The notes: generated from the sequence alone by a model not told the origin. Shown: positions 17,662 to 26,077, counted from the first letter of the stretch. The stretch: 64,000 bases of DNA from Streptomyces venezuelae ATCC 10712 (GCF_008639165.1 NZ_CP029197.1:806001-870000), one strand, 5' to 3'. Program-made: numbers and translations.

Positions 17662-19026
17662 ATGACCGCCAATCCGATCGCCGAGACCGTCCGGTCCCTG
17701 ATGCCACGGGCCAAGGCCGAGCTCACGGAGCTGGTGGCCTTCGAGTCGGTGGCGGACGAGGCCGTGGCGCCCCGCAGCGAGTGCGAGGCCGCCGCGAACT
17801 GGGTGGCCGACGCGCTGCGCGCGGAGGAGTTCCAGGACGTGGCGCTGCTCGACACCCCCGACGGTTCGCAGGCCGTGTACGGCATCCTGCCCGGCCCGGC
17901 CGGTGCGCCCACCGTCCTTCTCTACGCCCACTACGACGTGCAGCCCAAGCTGGACGAGTCGGCCTGGCTCACCCCGCCGTTCGAGCTGACGGAGCGGAAC
18001 GGGCGCTGGTACGGACGCGGCGCGGCCGACTGCAAGGGCGGGGTCGTCATGCACCTGCTGGCGCTGCGCGCCCTGAAGGCGAACGGCGGCGTTCCCGTGA
18101 CGGTCAAGGTGATCGTCGAGGGTTCGGAGGAGCAGGGCACCGGCGGTCTCGAGCGGTACGCCGAGCAGCACCCGGAGCTGCTCGCCTCGGACGCGATCGT
18201 GATCGGCGACGCCGGCAACTTCCGGGTGGGTCTGCCGACGGTGACCGCGACGCTGCGCGGCATGACGATGATCCGGGTGCGGATCGACACCCTGGAGGGC
18301 AATCTGCACTCCGGTCAGTTCGGCGGCGCCGCGCCCGACGCGCTCGCCGCGCTGATCCGCGTACTGGACTCGCTGCGCGGCCCGGACGGTTCCACGGTCA
18401 TCGACGGGCTGCCCTGCGACAAGGCGTGGGAGGGCCTGCAGTACCCGGAGGAGGACTTCCGCCAGGACGCCAAGGTCCTGTCGGGCGTGGCCCTGCCGGG
18501 TGCCGGTACGGTCGCCGACCGCATCTGGGCACGGCCGGCCGTCACCGTCGTCGGCATCGACTGCCACCCGGTGGCCGGGGCGACCCCGTCGATCCCGGCG
18601 TCGGCGCGTGCCCAGATCAGCCTGCGGGTGCCGCCGGGCCAGGACGCGGTCGAGGCGACGAAGCTGCTCTTCGCCCACATCGAGAAGCACACGCCGTGGA
18701 ACGCCCGGGTGTCCTTCGAGCAGGTCGGCCAGGGCCAGCCGTTCCAGGCGGACACGTCGAGCCCGGCATACGCGTCGATGGCCGAGGCGATGCGGATCGC
18801 GTACCCCGGTGAGGAGATGCAGACGGCGGGCATGGGCGGCTCGATCCCGCTGTGCAACACGCTGGCGGAGCTGTACCCGGAATCGGAGATCCTGCTCATC
18901 GGCCTCAGCGAGCCGGAGGCTCAGATCCACGCGCCGAACGAGTCCGTCTCGCCGGAGGAGCTGGAGCGCCTGTCGGTGGCCGAGGCGCACTTCCTGGTCA
19001 ACTACGCCCGTTCGAAGCAGGTCTGA
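17662..19026 (+). CDS. M20 family dipeptidase
   Basis: A 454-aa zinc metallopeptidase of the M20/ArgE-DapE-CPG2 superfamily, like other Streptomyces dipeptidases annotated as CNDP-type. Metal and catalytic residues are visible in YAHYDVQP, GRGAADCKGG (bridging Asp), EGSEEQGTGG (catalytic Glu pair) and GDAGNF, with the lid-domain His in IDCHPVAG and a terminal His in EAQIHAPNES. It probably hydrolyses dipeptides in the cytoplasm, as no signal peptide is seen. The ATG at 17662 is 7 nt after AGGAG and preferred to a GTG at 17656. Confidence 0.93.
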   Translation: MTANPIAETVRSLMPRAKAELTELVAFESVADEAVAPRSECEAAANWVADALRAEEFQDVALLDTPDGSQAVYGILPGPAGAPTVLLYAHYDVQPKLDESAWLTPPFELTERNGRWYGRGAADCKGGVVMHLLALRALKANGGVPVTVKVIVEGSEEQGTGGLERYAEQHPELLASDAIVIGDAGNFRVGLPTVTATLRGMTMIRVRIDTLEGNLHSGQFGGAAPDALAALIRVLDSLRGPDGSTVIDGLPCDKAWEGLQYPEEDFRQDAKVLSGVALPGAGTVADRIWARPAVTVVGIDCHPVAGATPSIPASARAQISLRVPPGQDAVEATKLLFAHIEKHTPWNARVSFEQVGQGQPFQADTSSPAYASMAEAMRIAYPGEEMQTAGMGGSIPLCNTLAELYPESEILLIGLSEPEAQIHAPNESVSPEELERLSVAEAHFLVNYARSKQV

Positions 19027-19045
19027 CGGAGGATCGGTTCAGCGT

Positions 19046-19062
19046 TCGGCGAAGCTCGCCGA
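19046..19062. terminator. Short hairpin after the dipeptidase gene
   Basis: Arms TCGGCGA (19046-19052) and TCGCCGA (19056-19062) with a 3-nt loop, 20 nt past the peptidase stop. It is short, so only a moderate candidate. Confidence 0.5.
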
Positions 19063-19110
19063 GAGCGTAGAAGGATGCGGCGGACCTGCGCGGATGCGTA
19101 GGTTCGCCGC

Positions 19111-19791
19111 ATGGAACCGACTCCGATCACCCCGCGCCTGCACCTTCTCGACCACTCCATCGGCCAGGCCTACCTCTGGCAGGACCAGGGAGAGCTGACC
19201 CTGATCGACGCCGGCTGGGCGGGAACGGCCGACCGGACCGCGACGGCGATCCGGGCGGCGGGTCTCGACCCGGACCGGCTGCGCCGGATCGTGCTGACGC
19301 ACTGCCACCGGGACCACGTGGGCGCGGCGGGGGAACTCGCGGACCGCCACGGCGCCGAGATCCTGGCGCACCGGCTGGACGCGCCGGTGATCCGGGGCGA
19401 GGCGCCGGTGCCCGAACCGGACCTCCTGGACTGGGAGGTGCCGTTGTTCGCGCACGGCCTGACGGTGCCGGAGGCGCCGCCGACGCGGGTGGACCGCGAG
19501 GTCGAGGACGGCGAGGAGCTCGGGTTCGGGGACGGCGCGGTGGCGATCCACACGCCGGGGCACACGCCCGGCTCGATGGCGGTGCATCTGCCGCGCCACG
19601 GCGTGCTGTTCACCGGGGACACGGTGGCGTCGGTGGGGGACGTGACGTTCGGCGTCTTCCATGTGGACCGGGCGGTGGCCATGGAGTCGATGCGCGCGCT
19701 GGCGAAGTTGTCCCCGTCGGTCCTGTGCTGCGGCCACGGCGCCCCGGTGACGGAGGACACGGCTGCCCGACTGGCGGCCGCGGCGGCCTGA
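19111..19791 (+). CDS. MBL-fold metallo-hydrolase
   Basis: A 226-aa metallo-beta-lactamase-fold hydrolase with the metal motif THCHRDH (about residues 66-72), the second histidine in HTPGHTPGS, the bridging Asp in FTGDTV and a final histidine in CCGHGAP. The protein is most like glyoxalase II-type or uncharacterised hydrolases; nothing indicates beta-lactamase activity. A -10-like TAGGTT (19099-19104) ends 6 nt before the ATG, and no ribosome site is present, so the message is likely leaderless. Confidence 0.92.
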   Translation: MEPTPITPRLHLLDHSIGQAYLWQDQGELTLIDAGWAGTADRTATAIRAAGLDPDRLRRIVLTHCHRDHVGAAGELADRHGAEILAHRLDAPVIRGEAPVPEPDLLDWEVPLFAHGLTVPEAPPTRVDREVEDGEELGFGDGAVAIHTPGHTPGSMAVHLPRHGVLFTGDTVASVGDVTFGVFHVDRAVAMESMRALAKLSPSVLCCGHGAPVTEDTAARLAAAAA

Positions 19792-19830
19792 AGAGGGGGG
19801 ATGTCAGTGCCCGCTGACATCATGAACCCC

Positions 19831-20484
19831 ATGAGCAAGGTTGTGAATTACAGCATGGCGAACCGCGGGGACATCGCGCGCTTCGTGCCCGCCCTGGAGC
19901 TGAGTGCCGACGAGTCCCGGCGCCTGGACGCGATGGGCGTCCGGGCGAAGGCGCGTCAGCGGAGTCTCGACGACCAGGGTGTGGACTGGGGTCTTTCGGT
20001 GCCGGACGCCCTCGCGGAGCTGGTCGCCGGCCGGGCCGACTCCTCCGCCGATTACGCGGGTTGCGCCTACTACGCGGCCCTTCAGATCATCATCGACCAC
20101 AACGCGAGCGACAGCGCGACCCTGGCGAGCTATCGGAGCCCCGTCACCTACTTCTCCGCCCTGGACGACGCCCTCGGCGCGGTGGGCGTTCCGGCCGACC
20201 TGCTGCCGTACCAGTACGTCTTCAGCGGGCCGCCCTCGGAGATCGGGCTCCACATACCCCGTCCCCCGGAGGGCTCGCCGGAGATCGGTTGCTGGCCCCT
20301 CGCCAAGGCCGTCCCCGCGGTGGAGGCGTACCGCGCGGTCCTCGACCGGGTCGACGCCGATCTCCGGTACGACCTCGGGCAGCTCATCGAGGCCCTCGAC
20401 AGCTGGGCGTCGGAGTGGAGCGAGGGCGAGGGCGCCTGGTGGTGGGCCGAGGACGGTTCGATCTTCTTCTCCATCACCGGCTGA
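19831..20484 (+). CDS. Uncharacterised protein (DUF7691-like)
   Basis: A 217-aa acidic, soluble protein. From memory it matches a Streptomyces family labelled DUF7691 (start MSKVVNYSMANRGDIARF, aromatic-rich GCAYYAALQIIIDHNASD and the end GAWWWAEDGSIFFSITG); I could not verify this. The function is unknown. Upstream in-frame ATG/GTG codons at 19801, 19807 and 19822 are possible starts; 19831 is preferred because relatives start there. It lies 39 nt behind the MBL gene and could be co-transcribed. Confidence 0.75.
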   Translation: MSKVVNYSMANRGDIARFVPALELSADESRRLDAMGVRAKARQRSLDDQGVDWGLSVPDALAELVAGRADSSADYAGCAYYAALQIIIDHNASDSATLASYRSPVTYFSALDDALGAVGVPADLLPYQYVFSGPPSEIGLHIPRPPEGSPEIGCWPLAKAVPAVEAYRAVLDRVDADLRYDLGQLIEALDSWASEWSEGEGAWWWAEDGSIFFSITG

Positions 20485-20492
20485 CCCGTCGA

Positions 20493-20520
20493 GGGAGCGG
20501 CCGGGAGATCGACCGCTCCC
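20493..20520. terminator. Hairpin between convergent genes
   Basis: Arms GGGAGCGG (20493-20500) and CCGCTCCC (20513-20520) with a 12-nt loop, in the 52-nt space between the DUF7691-like gene and the first peptidoglycan-binding gene. Likely bidirectional. Confidence 0.7.
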
Positions 20521-20536
20521 GCGCGGCGGGCGGCGT

Positions 20537-20941
20537 CTAACCTTCGGCGGCGGGGAGGAGGTAGCCCCAGGTCTTGATGCCGACGATGCCGTCCGGGCCG
20601 CCGGTCTCCCGGGGGTACCTCGACTGGAACCGGAGTACGGCGGCCTCGGTCTTGGGGCCGAAGTCGCCGTCGATGAAGGTCATGACATCGGCGGAGTCGA
20701 CGAAGTTCGTCCGGATCAGGGCCCATTGGAGCGCCCGCACGCAGTCGCCCCGCGAACCTCTGGCAAGGTCCACGGCCGGGACGGGCCAGTCGTTGTACGC
20801 CTGGCGCGTGCCGACCTGGCTCGTGCATGCCGCGAGGTAGCCGGCCTCGGCCGAGGCCGATGGGGCCGCGAGTCCCGCGGCCATGAGCAGCGCCGCGCCC
20901 AGGATGCCCGAGCGGACGGCCGTACGTCTGATGGTGTGCAT
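20537..20941 (-). CDS. Secreted peptidoglycan-binding domain protein (array copy 1)
   Basis: A 134-aa protein: a Sec signal peptide (cleavage near ASA at about residue 32), then a single PG_binding_1-like domain of about 100 residues. Array-conserved features are CTSQVGTR, GDCVRALQWAL, the core FIDGDFGPKTEAAVLRFQ and DGIVGIKTWGYLL. Two cysteines (in AACTS and GDCVR) occur at the same places in all four array members and probably form a disulphide. There is no catalytic domain, so it would bind cell wall or similar glycan alone. It is the last of four tandem paralogues on the minus strand. Confidence 0.88.
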   Translation of the reverse strand: MHTIRRTAVRSGILGAALLMAAGLAAPSASAEAGYLAACTSQVGTRQAYNDWPVPAVDLARGSRGDCVRALQWALIRTNFVDSADVMTFIDGDFGPKTEAAVLRFQSRYPRETGGPDGIVGIKTWGYLLPAAEG

Positions 20942-20985
20942 GGCAGGAGATGGCTTTCTGGGAGAGATGTGGTCGGCCGGGTCGG

Positions 20986-21399
20986 CTACTCGAAGCCGAC
21001 GGTGGCGATCAGGTGGTGCCAGGTGTAGCGGCCCACGACGCCGTCCGCGCCGCCGGTGACCCCGGCCCTGCGCTGGAAGGCCACCACCGCGTTGTACGTC
21101 TTGGGGCCGAAGGAGCCGTCGACGAAGCCGGGCTGGTCCTCGGCCCGGACCGCCCCGGCCTCCAGCAGCGCGTCCTGGAGTCCCCTGACGCACACTCCGG
21201 ACGAGCCCTTGGCCAGGACCACCGTCGGTATATCCCACGCCAGGTAGACCTCGGAGCCGTACGCCTGCTTGCAGGTGGCCAGGTCCTGCGGCCAGTAGGC
21301 CTGTGCGGGGGAGGATGCGAGACCGCCGAGCAGGGCGGTGGTGCTCGCGACGACGACGCCGGCCCAGAACGCGCGCGTGCGCGCCCACTTGTTCGCCAT
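20986..21399 (-). CDS. Secreted peptidoglycan-binding domain protein (array copy 2)
   Basis: A 137-aa protein with a signal peptide ending near AQA (about residue 34) and one peptidoglycan-binding-like domain: cysteine 1 in ATCKQAYGS, cysteine 2 in GVCVRGLQDAL, then FVDGSFGPKTYNAVVAFQ and DGVVGRYTWHHL. It is clearly paralogous to its three neighbours but diverged over much of the domain, so the duplication is not recent. It lies 44 nt upstream of copy 1, probably in the same transcript. Confidence 0.88.
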   Translation of the reverse strand: MANKWARTRAFWAGVVVASTTALLGGLASSPAQAYWPQDLATCKQAYGSEVYLAWDIPTVVLAKGSSGVCVRGLQDALLEAGAVRAEDQPGFVDGSFGPKTYNAVVAFQRRAGVTGGADGVVGRYTWHHLIATVGFE

Positions 21400-21404
21400 G
21401 GCCG

Positions 21405-21797
21405 TCAGTCCGTGGTCCGGGAGATGAGCGCCTCCCAGGTGTTCGGGCCGACCACGCCGTCCACGATCAGGTGGTGCTGGCGCTGGAACTCCTTGATGTA
21501 GTCGTCGGTCTTCGTCCCGAAGACGCCGTCGACGAAGGGCCAGTCCGCCGGGTCGATGCCCATGATCGAGGCGACGTCCGACTGGAGCTCGCGGACGCAC
21601 ACGCCCGTCGAGCCGTACTGGAAGTTCCGGGCGGGGATGAGCCAGCCGTTGGCGGACCTGCGGGTGCCGACGCTGTCGAAGCAGGCGGAGCGGTATTCAC
21701 TGGCCGAGGCCTGGGGCGCGGTGGCCAGCAGCGTCCCGAGCGTGGACGCGGCGAGTACCAGGGCGGCAAGGGGGCGCGCACGGCGCGATGTCAACAC
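21405..21797 (-). CDS. Secreted peptidoglycan-binding domain protein (array copy 3)
   Basis: A 130-aa protein. The signal peptide ends near ASA (about residue 32); the mature part has SACFDSVGTRR, GVCVRELQSDVASI, FVDGVFGTKTDDYIKEFQ and DGVVGPNTWEALI, the same layout as the other copies with both cysteines retained. The GTG at 21797 is preceded by AGGAG on the minus strand. Only 5 nt separate its stop from the start of copy 2, which argues for one operon. Confidence 0.87.
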   Translation of the reverse strand: MLTSRRARPLAALVLAASTLGTLLATAPQASASEYRSACFDSVGTRRSANGWLIPARNFQYGSTGVCVRELQSDVASIMGIDPADWPFVDGVFGTKTDDYIKEFQRQHHLIVDGVVGPNTWEALISRTTD

Positions 21798-21868
21798 GTG
21801 GATCGTCTCCTGAGGAGGAAGGCGGAGGGAGGGGTACGGGACGGAGGTCCGGGAGAAGGCGGGGGGGC

Positions 21869-22261
21869 TCAGCCCGTCACGAGCTTTTCCCAGGTGCGCG
21901 GCCCCACGATGCCGTCGGGGGCCAGACCGTGGTTGCTCTGGAACCTGCGGACGGCCGAGTCGGTGCGGGCTCCGAAGACGCCGTCGGTGAAGTTGCCGCC
22001 GCTCTGCTCCCACGAGGTCAGGCCGAACCGCGCGACGAGCTCCTGGAGTCCGGCGACACAGATGTCGGAGTCGCCCTGGGAGTAGTCGTAGCGCGGAATG
22101 CCGTACCCGCTGGGAGAGAGCCGTGTCCCGTACGTGTCCTTGCAGATCTTGTACGCGGAGTCGTCGGCGTGGGCGGCCGGCGCGGCCATGAGCAGGGCGC
22201 CGGCGGAGACCGCCGCGAGGAGGAGCGAGGTGACGCCTTTCGCGGGGCGAGGTGTGCGCAT
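21869..22261 (-). CDS. Secreted peptidoglycan-binding domain protein (array copy 4, promoter-proximal)
   Basis: A 130-aa protein, first in the array. The signal peptide ends near AHA (about residue 32). The mature region has KICKDTYGTR, DICVAGLQELV, FTDGVFGARTDSAVRRFQ and DGIVGPRTWEKLV. Both cysteines and the DG-x-FG-x-(K/R)T core are kept. The region upstream (22262-22420) holds only A/C-rich short repeats (CCAACGG-like) and the convergent end of no other gene; the array promoter is presumably there. Confidence 0.88.
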   Translation of the reverse strand: MRTPRPAKGVTSLLLAAVSAGALLMAAPAAHADDSAYKICKDTYGTRLSPSGYGIPRYDYSQGDSDICVAGLQELVARFGLTSWEQSGGNFTDGVFGARTDSAVRRFQSNHGLAPDGIVGPRTWEKLVTG

Positions 22262-22420
22262 GTCGCAAGGGCCTTTCGTGGTGAGCACGTGGACAGCACT
22301 GTGCCGACCGTCACCAACGGCTCCCCAACAGGACTCCAACGAGGCCCCAACGGGCCCCCGACCGCACGCCGTTCGGCCGCCCTTGTTCGCGCCCGGGCCG
22401 AACGGGCGTGCCTCCGCCGG

Positions 22421-23455
22421 TCAGCCGACGGGGCTTCCGGCCTCCAGGTTGAGCACGGTGCCGCGTTCGCGGGCGCGCAGGGCCCAGCGGAGGCGCTGGT
22501 AGCGGACCGGGGGCAGGAGGTCTGCGGCCTCCTCCTCGGTGACGAAGCGCCAGGCGCGGAGTTCGGCGCCGGGCAGATGGAGCCGGGCGGTGTCGTCGGC
22601 GCCGAGGGTTCCGCCGTCGAAGAGGAGGCGCAGTCCGCCGTAGCCGGGGGGCTGGGGGCGTTCCCAGTCGACGACGAGGAGGCGGGGTACGGCGCCGAGT
22701 GCGAGGCCTATCTCCTCGGCGACCTCGCGCATGCCGGCGCGGGCCGGCGGTTCGCCGGGTTCGACGACTCCGCCGGGGAACTCCCAGCCGGGCTTGTACG
22801 TGGGGTCGACGAGCAGGAAACGATCCTGCTCGTCGAAGAGCAGCACTCCGGCTGCGACGGTCTCGCCGGTGGGCTCGGGCGTCTGGACGATGCCGCAGGG
22901 GGTGGCGTGGCCTCCCAGGACCGCGTCGGCGACGGACCGGGCGGCCTCGGGGGCGGTGAGCGTCGAGGTGTCGACGACGTAGGCGTCTGCGGCGAGCCAG
23001 TCGAGGGCCGCCTGGTAGGGCGCGACGTGGTCGTGGCACCACTCGCGGATTCGGGCGTCGGTCTCGGGGTCGGCGTCCTCGGAGCGGGCGTCGATCCGTT
23101 GACGCAGGATCGTTTCCTCCGGGGCGAGCAGGACGTGGCGCACGTCGATGCGGCGGGCGGCGAGCCCGCCGAAGATCTCGTCCCGGTACTCCTGGCGCAG
23201 CAGGGTCATCGGTACGACCAGGACGCCGCCGACCTCGGCGAGCAGCGCGGCGGCGGTGTCGACGACCAGCCGCCGCCAGATCGGCAGGTCCTGGTAGTCC
23301 TCGACCTCGGCGAGCCGCTTGGCCGGGAGGAGTCCGCGCAGGCCTCCGCCGGTGACCTCGGGGTCGTACAGCGTGCTGTTCGGGATCAGATCGACCAGCT
23401 CGCGCGCGGTGCTGGACTTCCCCGCGCCGAACGCACCGTTGATCCAGACGATCAC
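22421..23455 (-). CDS. P-loop kinase / Nudix hydrolase fusion protein
   Basis: A 344-aa two-domain protein. Residues 1-180 form a P-loop kinase-like domain starting directly with INGAFGAGKSS (Walker A, about 5-15), resembling AAA_33/chloramphenicol-phosphotransferase-type small-molecule kinases, with LLAPEETILRQRI and a downstream helical part. Residues about 195-330 are a Nudix domain whose box reads G-G-V-V-E-P-G-E and R-E-V-A-E-E-I-G-L (standard Gx5Ex7REx2EExG spacing). The fusion suggests phosphorylation of, and phosphate or nucleotide hydrolysis on, related substrates, but neither is known. The GTG at 23455 begins two residues before the P-loop strand. Confidence 0.88.
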   Translation of the reverse strand: MIVWINGAFGAGKSSTARELVDLIPNSTLYDPEVTGGGLRGLLPAKRLAEVEDYQDLPIWRRLVVDTAAALLAEVGGVLVVPMTLLRQEYRDEIFGGLAARRIDVRHVLLAPEETILRQRIDARSEDADPETDARIREWCHDHVAPYQAALDWLAADAYVVDTSTLTAPEAARSVADAVLGGHATPCGIVQTPEPTGETVAAGVLLFDEQDRFLLVDPTYKPGWEFPGGVVEPGEPPARAGMREVAEEIGLALGAVPRLLVVDWERPQPPGYGGLRLLFDGGTLGADDTARLHLPGAELRAWRFVTEEEAADLLPPVRYQRLRWALRARERGTVLNLEAGSPVG

Positions 23456-23593
23456 GATTCCCCCCTCATCGGTAGCCCCCTGTGGCTTGCCCTCAACACC
23501 CTGCCACGAAAACCACGAACACATGTCCGGGCACCTGCGTGACGCTTCCGCGCCCCCGTCGTTGAGAACGGCAAGCACGAGGGGGTGCGGAGA

Positions 23594-23788
23594 ATGAGTC
23601 GTCAGGTTCTCGAACGTTTTCCGGCCGGCGGCCCGCGGGGCAGCTGGCCGGCGGAGGAGTTCGCCGGAGCGCGCCGCGACGAGGGGGTGCCGGCCCGGGT
23701 CGTGATGGACCTGGAGACCGACACGTTCCTGGTGATCGTCGAGCAGCGGACACCGGAGCGGGTACCGGAGCCCGTACGGGAGGAATGA
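23594..23788 (+). CDS. Small conserved protein of unknown function
   Basis: A 64-aa soluble protein opening SRQVLERFPAGGPRGSWPAEEF and ending in an acidic tail, which I recognise as a recurrent small Streptomyces protein without known function. There is no signal peptide or membrane segment. It is divergent from the P-loop/Nudix gene and convergent with the ROK kinase gene. The ATG at 23594 is preferred to a GTG at 23585, as the conserved part starts there. Confidence 0.7.
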   Translation: MSRQVLERFPAGGPRGSWPAEEFAGARRDEGVPARVVMDLETDTFLVIVEQRTPERVPEPVREE

Positions 23789-23876
23789 CGCGGGTGGCCG
23801 GGTGGCCGGGGAAGCGCGCGAGACCTGCGTCGGCCCGGTGGCGTCGGTCCCGTCGCGGGCGCCCAGCTGGGGCGCG

Positions 23877-24860
23877 TCAGCGCGCCGTCGTCGCTGCCGC
23901 TGCCGCTGCCGCGCCCAGGAGGCCGGCGTCCGTGCCCGTGAGGGCTGGGACGACGGTCAGGTTCCGGACGAAGGAGAGCGTGGCGTAGGAGGCGAGGCCG
24001 CGGCGGAGTGGGGCGAAGAGGATCTCGCCCGCGCCCGCCACCCCGCCTCCGACCACCGCGATGTCGATCTCGACGAGCGCCGCCGTCGCGGCGATGCCCG
24101 CCGCGAGGGCCTGGGCGGCCCGCTCGAAGGACGCGCGGGCGATCGGGTCGCCCGCGCGTGCGGCGGCGGCCACGGCGGCGGCGGAGACGTCGCCGTCGGG
24201 CCCTGGACGCCAGCCGTTCTCCAGGGCGCGGCGGGTGAGGTTCGGTCCGCTGGCGAGGCGCTCGACGCAGCCGCGGCCGCCGCAGGCGCAGGGCTCGCCG
24301 TCCAGGTCCACGACCATGTGGCCGATGTGACCGGCGTTGCCGGTGGGGCCGGGGTGGAGTCGGCCGTCGAGGACGAGGCCGCCTCCGACGCCGGTGGAGA
24401 CCACGAGGCACAGGGCGTTGTCGTGGCCGCGGGCGGCTCCGAGCCAGTGTTCGGCGGCCGTCATGGCGACGCCGTCGCCGACCAGGGTGACGGGCCGGCC
24501 GCCGGCCGCCTTCTGGACGCGCTCGACCAGGGGGTAGTCGCGCCAGCCGGGGATGTTCACCGGGCTCACGGTCCCCCGGTGGGCGTCCACGGGTCCGGCA
24601 CTGCCGATCCCGACGGCTCCGGCGTCCTCCCACAGGGGCGAGGCGGCGAGTTCGGCGAGCACGTCCTCGACCGCGCGCATCACCGTGTCGTCGTCCTCGC
24701 GCGCGGGGGTGGGGCGCTGCGCGCGGACCCGGATGCCGCCCTCGCCGTCGACCAGTGCACCGGCGATCTTGGTGCCGCCGATGTCGAGTGCGACGACGAG
24801 CCCCTCGACGGGGCCGTCGGCGAGACCGTCTGCGGGGCCGGTGGCGGAATCGGTCTGCAT
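23877..24860 (-). CDS. ROK family sugar kinase (glucokinase-like)
   Basis: A 327-aa kinase without a DNA-binding domain. It has the phosphate loop VVALDIGGTKIAGALVD (about residues 21-37), the ROK signature region with GHIGHMVVD, the zinc cluster CACGGRGCVERLASG, and the catalytic Asp in LVGDGVAMTAAEH. It likely phosphorylates glucose or another hexose in the cytoplasm. It is divergent from a LacI-type regulator whose probable operator lies between them, and this pair is probably a small sugar-responsive unit. The 20 residues before the core are low-complexity. Confidence 0.92.
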   Translation of the reverse strand: MQTDSATGPADGLADGPVEGLVVALDIGGTKIAGALVDGEGGIRVRAQRPTPAREDDDTVMRAVEDVLAELAASPLWEDAGAVGIGSAGPVDAHRGTVSPVNIPGWRDYPLVERVQKAAGGRPVTLVGDGVAMTAAEHWLGAARGHDNALCLVVSTGVGGGLVLDGRLHPGPTGNAGHIGHMVVDLDGEPCACGGRGCVERLASGPNLTRRALENGWRPGPDGDVSAAAVAAAARAGDPIARASFERAAQALAAGIAATAALVEIDIAVVGGGVAGAGEILFAPLRRGLASYATLSFVRNLTVVPALTGTDAGLLGAAAAAAATTAR

Positions 24861-24922
24861 GGGCGAGGGGTCTCCAGTCGGCGACGTGCGGCGGAACGGT
24901 GTACGTCCAGTCTCCCAGCCCG

Positions 24923-24949
24923 TTGACAACGTTGTCCAGGCCCTATGCT
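24923..24949 (+). promoter_or_regulatory. lacI promoter with LacI-type operator
   Basis: A perfect 12-bp palindrome GACAAC-GTTGTC (24925-24936), central as in LacI/GalR operators, overlaps a TTGACA -35 box (24923-24928); TATGCT (24944-24949) is a possible -10 with a short 15-nt spacer. It lies between the divergent ROK kinase and LacI genes. Confidence 0.7.
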
Positions 24950-25042
24950 TCGGCCAGGGGAAGTCCACCGGACACCCCCCTGTCCGACCGGCCGCCGAGC
25001 TCCGGCCGGACCGACCGAGCCCCGACGGAGGAACCGCGCACC

Positions 25043-26077
25043 GTGGCCGACATCGCCCGCCGCCCCGATCACCGCTACGGCAACCGGCCCACGATGAAGG
25101 ACGTCGCCGCACGGGCCGGCGTCGGCCTGAAAACGGTGTCGCGGGTCGTGAACGGCGAGCCGGGGGTCACCCCGGACACCGAGCGCCGGGTCCAGGAGGC
25201 CATCGAGATCCTCGGCTTCCGCCGCAACGACAGCGCGCGGGTCCTCCGCAAGGGCAGGACCGCGACCGTCGGCCTCGTCCTCGAGGACCTCGCCGACCCG
25301 TTCTACGGGCCGCTCAGCCGGGCCGTGGAGGAGGTCGCACGGGCGCACGGGGCGCTGCTCATCAACGGGTCCAGCGCGGAGGACCCGTACCGCGAGCAGG
25401 AGTTGGCGCTCGCGCTGTGCGCGCGCCGGGTCGACGGGCTGATCGTGATCCCCGCCGGGACCGACCACCGCTATCTGGAGCCGGAGATCAGGGCGGGTGT
25501 GGCCACGGTCTTCGTCGACCGGCCCGCGGGACTGATCGACGCCGACGCCGTCCTCTCCGACAGTTTCGGCGGGGCGCGCGACGGGGTGGCCCATCTGATC
25601 GCCCACGGACACCGCCGGATCGGATTCATCGGTGACCGGCCCCGTATCCACACCGCGTCCGAGCGGCTGCGCGGCTACCGCGCGGCGATGGAGGACGCGA
25701 GTCTGCCGGTCGAGGACGCCTGGGTCTCGGTGGGTTCCACGGGGCCTGAGCGGGTGCGGTCGGCGGTACGGGAGATGCTGGCCGCACCGGAGCCGGTGAC
25801 GGCGCTGTTCGCGGGGAACAACCGGGTCCTGGTCACGGTGGTCCGCGCTCTCTCCGGCCACCCGCGGCGGGTCGCCCTGGTCGGCTTCGACGACATCGAG
25901 CTGGCGGACCTGCTCGGCATCACGGTCATCGCCCAGGACGCGGCGGCGCTCGGCCGGACCGCTGCGGAACGTCTCTTCCGTCGTCTGGACGGGGTCGACG
26001 AGGCACCGGAGCGGGTGGTCCTCGGGACCACCCTCCTGGCCCGCGGCTCGGGCGAGATCCCGCCGCCCTCCGTCTGA
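25043..26077 (+). CDS. LacI family transcriptional regulator
   Basis: A 344-aa repressor. The N-terminal helix-turn-helix and hinge (about residues 16-70: TMKDVAARAGVGLKTVSRVVNGEPGVTP, then ARVLRKGRTATVGLV) precede a periplasmic-binding-protein-like effector domain (LVLEDLADPFYGPLSRAVEEVA, RRIGFIGDRP, LFAGNNRVL, VGFDDIELADLL). GGAGGAA at 25027-25033 supports the GTG start. It probably binds the palindrome at 24925-24936 and controls itself and the divergent sugar kinase. Confidence 0.94.
   Translation: MADIARRPDHRYGNRPTMKDVAARAGVGLKTVSRVVNGEPGVTPDTERRVQEAIEILGFRRNDSARVLRKGRTATVGLVLEDLADPFYGPLSRAVEEVARAHGALLINGSSAEDPYREQELALALCARRVDGLIVIPAGTDHRYLEPEIRAGVATVFVDRPAGLIDADAVLSDSFGGARDGVAHLIAHGHRRIGFIGDRPRIHTASERLRGYRAAMEDASLPVEDAWVSVGSTGPERVRSAVREMLAAPEPVTALFAGNNRVLVTVVRALSGHPRRVALVGFDDIELADLLGITVIAQDAAALGRTAAERLFRRLDGVDEAPERVVLGTTLLARGSGEIPPPSV

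Noticed and set aside
19111..19791. Beta-lactamase resistance gene
   Set aside because: Only the general MBL fold metal motifs are present, there is no signal peptide, and the sequence is hydrolase-like.
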